From Synergistales bacterium (GTDB lineage: Bacteria > Synergistota > Synergistia > Synergistales > Aminobacteriaceae): 8,738 nucleotides of DNA. The notes under the pieces were generated by a model. The model searched no databases. It was not told the origin of the DNA and was given only the letters and a program-made list of their open reading frames with translations. Made by a program: the position numbers and the translations under genes. Every line of letters begins with the position of its first letter. The stretch's first letter is position 1. Location: assembly GCA_025997935.1 (NCBI GenBank), contig BNVG01000084.1, positions 1 to 8,738 of the forward strand, written 5' to 3'. Positions 6,438 through 8,738 of this stretch are shown here, piece after piece.

Positions 6438-7229
6438 ATGTGGGGCAAGCGCATGACTCTCGAATGGGTGAACGGAGTGGCCGCCTTGGCTTTGGGGCTT
6501 TTGTTGCTTGGCGCGTCCCCCAGATTTCCCTTTTTGAAGAACACGGTGGATTTTCTGGGGCAAATTCTCTCCGTTCCTGAATATCCCGTCGTGAAGTTGC
6601 GGGAGTTTTGCCGCGAGTTCTACTCCTGGTCGCTCGATAAAAACGAGCTCAGGCTTAGCTTAGAGGCTTTGCAAAACGAAAACGCAATGTTGCAAATCGT
6701 TGGCTCCGTGCTTTTGTCCGAGCAAATCAAGGCCGAGCTTGCCTCTCGTATGGGAGCGGCTCGTGTGACGTTGCGCGAACCCCTCGGCTGGTGGAGCGAA
6801 TTTAGAATAGACAAGGGGCAGAATGACGATATAGTCGTGGGTTTGCCTGTTTTTCAAAATGGGTTTTTGGTGGGCCGCATCAGCTCCGTAAGTTCTTTTT
6901 CGTCCTGGGTCGAACTTTTGACGTCGTCGTCTTTGATGATTCCGGTTGTGGTGGAGGAAACGCGCGAACTCGGCGTGGTGGTGGGGGACGGGGACGGTTC
7001 CGTTCTATTGGTGTACATCCCGGATGGGCGCGGCATACTGCCCGGCATGAAAGTCAGTACGGCGCTTGTCAGCGAGCTTCTGCCTCCGGGGATTCCAGTG
7101 GGTCATATCGAAAGCGAGGCGTCGGCGTCGGATAACGGTTACGTGACTTATAAGATAAAGCCTGGGGCGACTCTCTCCGCGTTATACACCGTCTCGGTGT
7201 TCAAATACTCCAAAGAAACGACAAGATGA
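6438..7229 (+). CDS. mreC: Rod-shape-determining protein MreC
   Basis: A 263-residue bitopic membrane protein that links MreB to the periplasmic wall synthesis enzymes and activates PBP2. One transmembrane segment lies at about residues 9–25 (VNGVAALALGLLLLGA). A predicted coiled coil follows at about 65–95 (LRLSLEALQNENAMLQ), then the periplasmic beta domains. The family motif region EPLGWWSEFRIDKGQNDDIV and the GLPVFQNGFLVGRISSV stretch identify MreC. No ribosome site precedes ATG 6438. ATG 6453 has GGGG 7 bases upstream and would shorten the protein by five residues without affecting the membrane segment. The stop is four bases before mreD. Confidence 0.96.
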   Translation: MWGKRMTLEWVNGVAALALGLLLLGASPRFPFLKNTVDFLGQILSVPEYPVVKLREFCREFYSWSLDKNELRLSLEALQNENAMLQIVGSVLLSEQIKAELASRMGAARVTLREPLGWWSEFRIDKGQNDDIVVGLPVFQNGFLVGRISSVSSFSSWVELLTSSSLMIPVVVEETRELGVVVGDGDGSVLLVYIPDGRGILPGMKVSTALVSELLPPGIPVGHIESEASASDNGYVTYKIKPGATLSALYTVSVFKYSKETTR

Positions 7230-7233
7230 CAAA

Positions 7234-7686
7234 ATGACGTCCCATATATTTTTCTGGTTGTTGCAGGATTTTCTTTCCGTACTTACAGGGAGCCTTCCAA
7301 TGCCGGAAATTTTTCTGCTGAGCCTTGTGTACGATATTTTGACCAAAGACAGAGCCGAGAACGTGGCGATAATATGGACGGCGTTTTTGGGCGGGCTTGC
7401 CTGGGATTTGCGCTGGGTCGGGTTTACGGGTTTTTTTACCATATCTTATACGGCTGTGGTTTTGTTGGTGATGTGGGCCTGGAGCGCGCTTCCCGCGTCG
7501 GGGAGAACCACGTCCGTTATATTTTTTATGTTTTGGGGAGCGCAGCTGATTCCGTCCGTTTTGTTTTTTTTGACGCTTGGAAGAGACGCCGACATGACTT
7601 TTTTTGTCATGCAGCAGAGTTGCGCCGCGCCGCTGTCGTTTTTGGGTACGTTTTTGTGCTACAAGCGCATAAATCGCAATAATTAG
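7234..7686 (+). CDS. mreD: Rod-shape-determining membrane protein MreD
   Basis: A 150-residue, very hydrophobic protein with about four to five membrane spans, for example at residues 3–18, 22–36, 60–85, 92–115 and 122–143. The segment GGLAWDLRWVGFTGFFTISY carries the conserved Gly–Asp–Gly pattern of MreD. The size is typical. MreD works with MreC and MreB in the elongasome. It starts four bases after mreC and ends 26 bases before mrdA. Sequence conservation in this family is low, so position between mreC and PBP2 is a large part of the assignment. Confidence 0.93.
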   Translation: MTSHIFFWLLQDFLSVLTGSLPMPEIFLLSLVYDILTKDRAENVAIIWTAFLGGLAWDLRWVGFTGFFTISYTAVVLLVMWAWSALPASGRTTSVIFFMFWGAQLIPSVLFFLTLGRDADMTFFVMQQSCAAPLSFLGTFLCYKRINRNN

Positions 7687-7712
7687 CGATAATTGACGAG
7701 GTTGTGATAAAG

Positions 7713-8738
7713 ATGCTCGACGCCCGCGATATTATGGATGTGCGACTCAAGTTTTTGTTGTACTGGATTTTGGCCACGTTGCTCTTTCTCTTTACCGGGC
7801 TTTATTTTTTTCAGATAGTGCACACCGACAAATATATTCGCCTCGCGTATAACAATCGTCTCAGGCTGATTCGCGTGTCTCCGCCCAGAGGGGAGATATA
7901 TGACCGCAGCGGTCTGCCTTTGGCTGTCAACGAGACGACGTTCAGTATCATGGGCTACCCTCTCGACCTTGACAAACCCGGCATGTTGAGCCATATCAGC
8001 CGGATTTTGTCGAATCACGGCATACCGGTATCGGAAGAGGAGCTCACCAGAACCGTCAAGCGTCAAAGATTGGCTCCTTATCAGGTCATTCGCCTCGTGC
8101 ATAATTTAACTATGGTACAGATGGCCGAGCTGTTCGTAGATCCGGAGTTCCCTAATCAGTTGTTTCCACTGCCCGTCTGGCGCAGAATTTACCCGGCCGG
8201 CGCCATAGCTGCCAACATAACGGGCTACGTCGGCGAAATATCTGAAAACGAGCTTAAAAACGCGCTCGGAGGGTACGTCGGGGGCGACATAATAGGCAAG
8301 GGCGGCATAGAGCGGTATTACGAGGAGCGTCTCAGAGGCGTTCCGGGCGAGGAGGCCATTGAGGTCAACGCCCGCGGGCGCAAAGTCCGCACCATAGATT
8401 CTCTTTTGCCCAAAAAAGGAGACGACGTCCACCTCACCCTCGATACTGGCGCGCAGAAAAAAGCTATGGAACTCTTGAGCGAATACAGGGGCTCTATCGT
8501 CGCGCTTGACGTGAACACCGGAGCCGTACTTGTTTCGGCATCGTCTCCGACTTACGATAACAACCCCTTGGCATGGGGCGTCTCGACGAAAGAATGGCAT
8601 GAAATAACGGACGACCAGGGTAAACCCATGCACGACCGCACTATATCAGGCGTTTACCCGCCTGCCTCTACGTTCAAGGCTTTAGTGGCCTTAGCCGCGC
8701 TCGAGGAGAACATCATCACCCCAAACATTACCTTTGCG
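7713..8738 (+). CDS. mrdA: Penicillin-binding protein 2, N-terminal 342 residues (runs off right edge)
   Basis: A class B penicillin-binding protein, the transpeptidase that cross-links lateral-wall peptidoglycan in the elongasome. A cytoplasmic tail and one membrane anchor lie at about residues 14–34 (LLYWILATLLFLFTGLYFF). The PBP dimerisation domain follows, with PPRGEIYDRSG, ANITGYVGEI and GKGGIERYYEERLRG then VNARGRKVRT. The transpeptidase domain begins near 250 (DDVHLTLD), and the catalytic S-x-x-K motif STFK is seen at Ser319–Lys322. The frame is open to the last base, so the SxN and KTG motifs lie outside the window. ATG 7713 is chosen (GAGGT at 7698–7702); ATG 7734 is a possible later start. 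As the last gene of the mreBCD run it fits the classic mre–mrdA order; rodA or min genes might follow. Confidence 0.96.
   Translation, partial: MLDARDIMDVRLKFLLYWILATLLFLFTGLYFFQIVHTDKYIRLAYNNRLRLIRVSPPRGEIYDRSGLPLAVNETTFSIMGYPLDLDKPGMLSHISRILSNHGIPVSEEELTRTVKRQRLAPYQVIRLVHNLTMVQMAELFVDPEFPNQLFPLPVWRRIYPAGAIAANITGYVGEISENELKNALGGYVGGDIIGKGGIERYYEERLRGVPGEEAIEVNARGRKVRTIDSLLPKKGDDVHLTLDTGAQKKAMELLSEYRGSIVALDVNTGAVLVSASSPTYDNNPLAWGVSTKEWHEITDDQGKPMHDRTISGVYPPASTFKALVALAALEENIITPNITFA

Noticed and set aside
7374..7682. Second plus-strand frame inside mreD
   Set aside because: MreD in the other frame has the right size, membrane spans and the family Gly–Asp pattern; the overlapping frame is incidental.
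8106..8633. Minus-strand frames over the right end (7683–8102 and 8106–8633)
   Set aside because: They mirror mrdA, which is plainly coding on the plus strand to the last base and simply lacks a stop inside the window.
1..8738. CRISPR arrays, tRNA or rRNA genes, insertion sequence ends
   Set aside because: No spaced direct repeats, cloverleaf-like segments with conserved T-loop sequence, or transposase motifs were seen.

Overview
The window is a compact, almost entirely plus-strand bacterial segment of moderately high GC content. It shows a marked preference for the isoleucine codon AUA. The mre–PBP2 cassette implies a rod-shaped cell with a peptidoglycan wall. Overall gene style and codon use remind me of anaerobes of the Synergistota, but there is no rRNA or other decisive marker, so this placement is a weak inference.

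Left edge (1–875): the C-terminal AAA+ (D2) part of a ClpC-type unfoldase reads rightwards from about base 111–123. The bases to its left read on the opposite strand as the linker that precedes the first AAA+ domain of the same kind of protein. The left end therefore holds an inversion junction inside clpC, either a real rearrangement or, more likely, an amplification/assembly chimera.

Bases 903–1934 carry a PdxA-family dehydrogenase, probably translated together with clpC. The 395-base gap 1935–2329 holds a GC-rich hairpin, an orphan 51-codon frame that looks like a gene remnant, and a perfect 17-bp stem terminator that closes the left transcription unit.

Bases 2330–8738 form one co-directional run with small gaps. 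It starts with an unusual pair: a cytoplasmic SGNH-hydrolase-like protein whose nucleophile position is Cys rather than Ser, followed by a nucleotidyltransferase like the C-terminal domain of citrate lyase ligase (CitC). No citrate lyase genes are present. Next come dtd (D-aminoacyl-tRNA deacylase), a glyoxalase-II-like metallo-hydrolase, mreB, mreC, mreD, and the first 342 codons of mrdA (penicillin-binding protein 2), which runs off the right end just after the catalytic STFK motif. The right half is a classic elongasome (rod-shape) operon with a tRNA proofreading gene and a thioester/metallo-hydrolase ahead of it. The SGNH/CitC-like pair is the least explained part of the window and the best candidate for an undescribed function.
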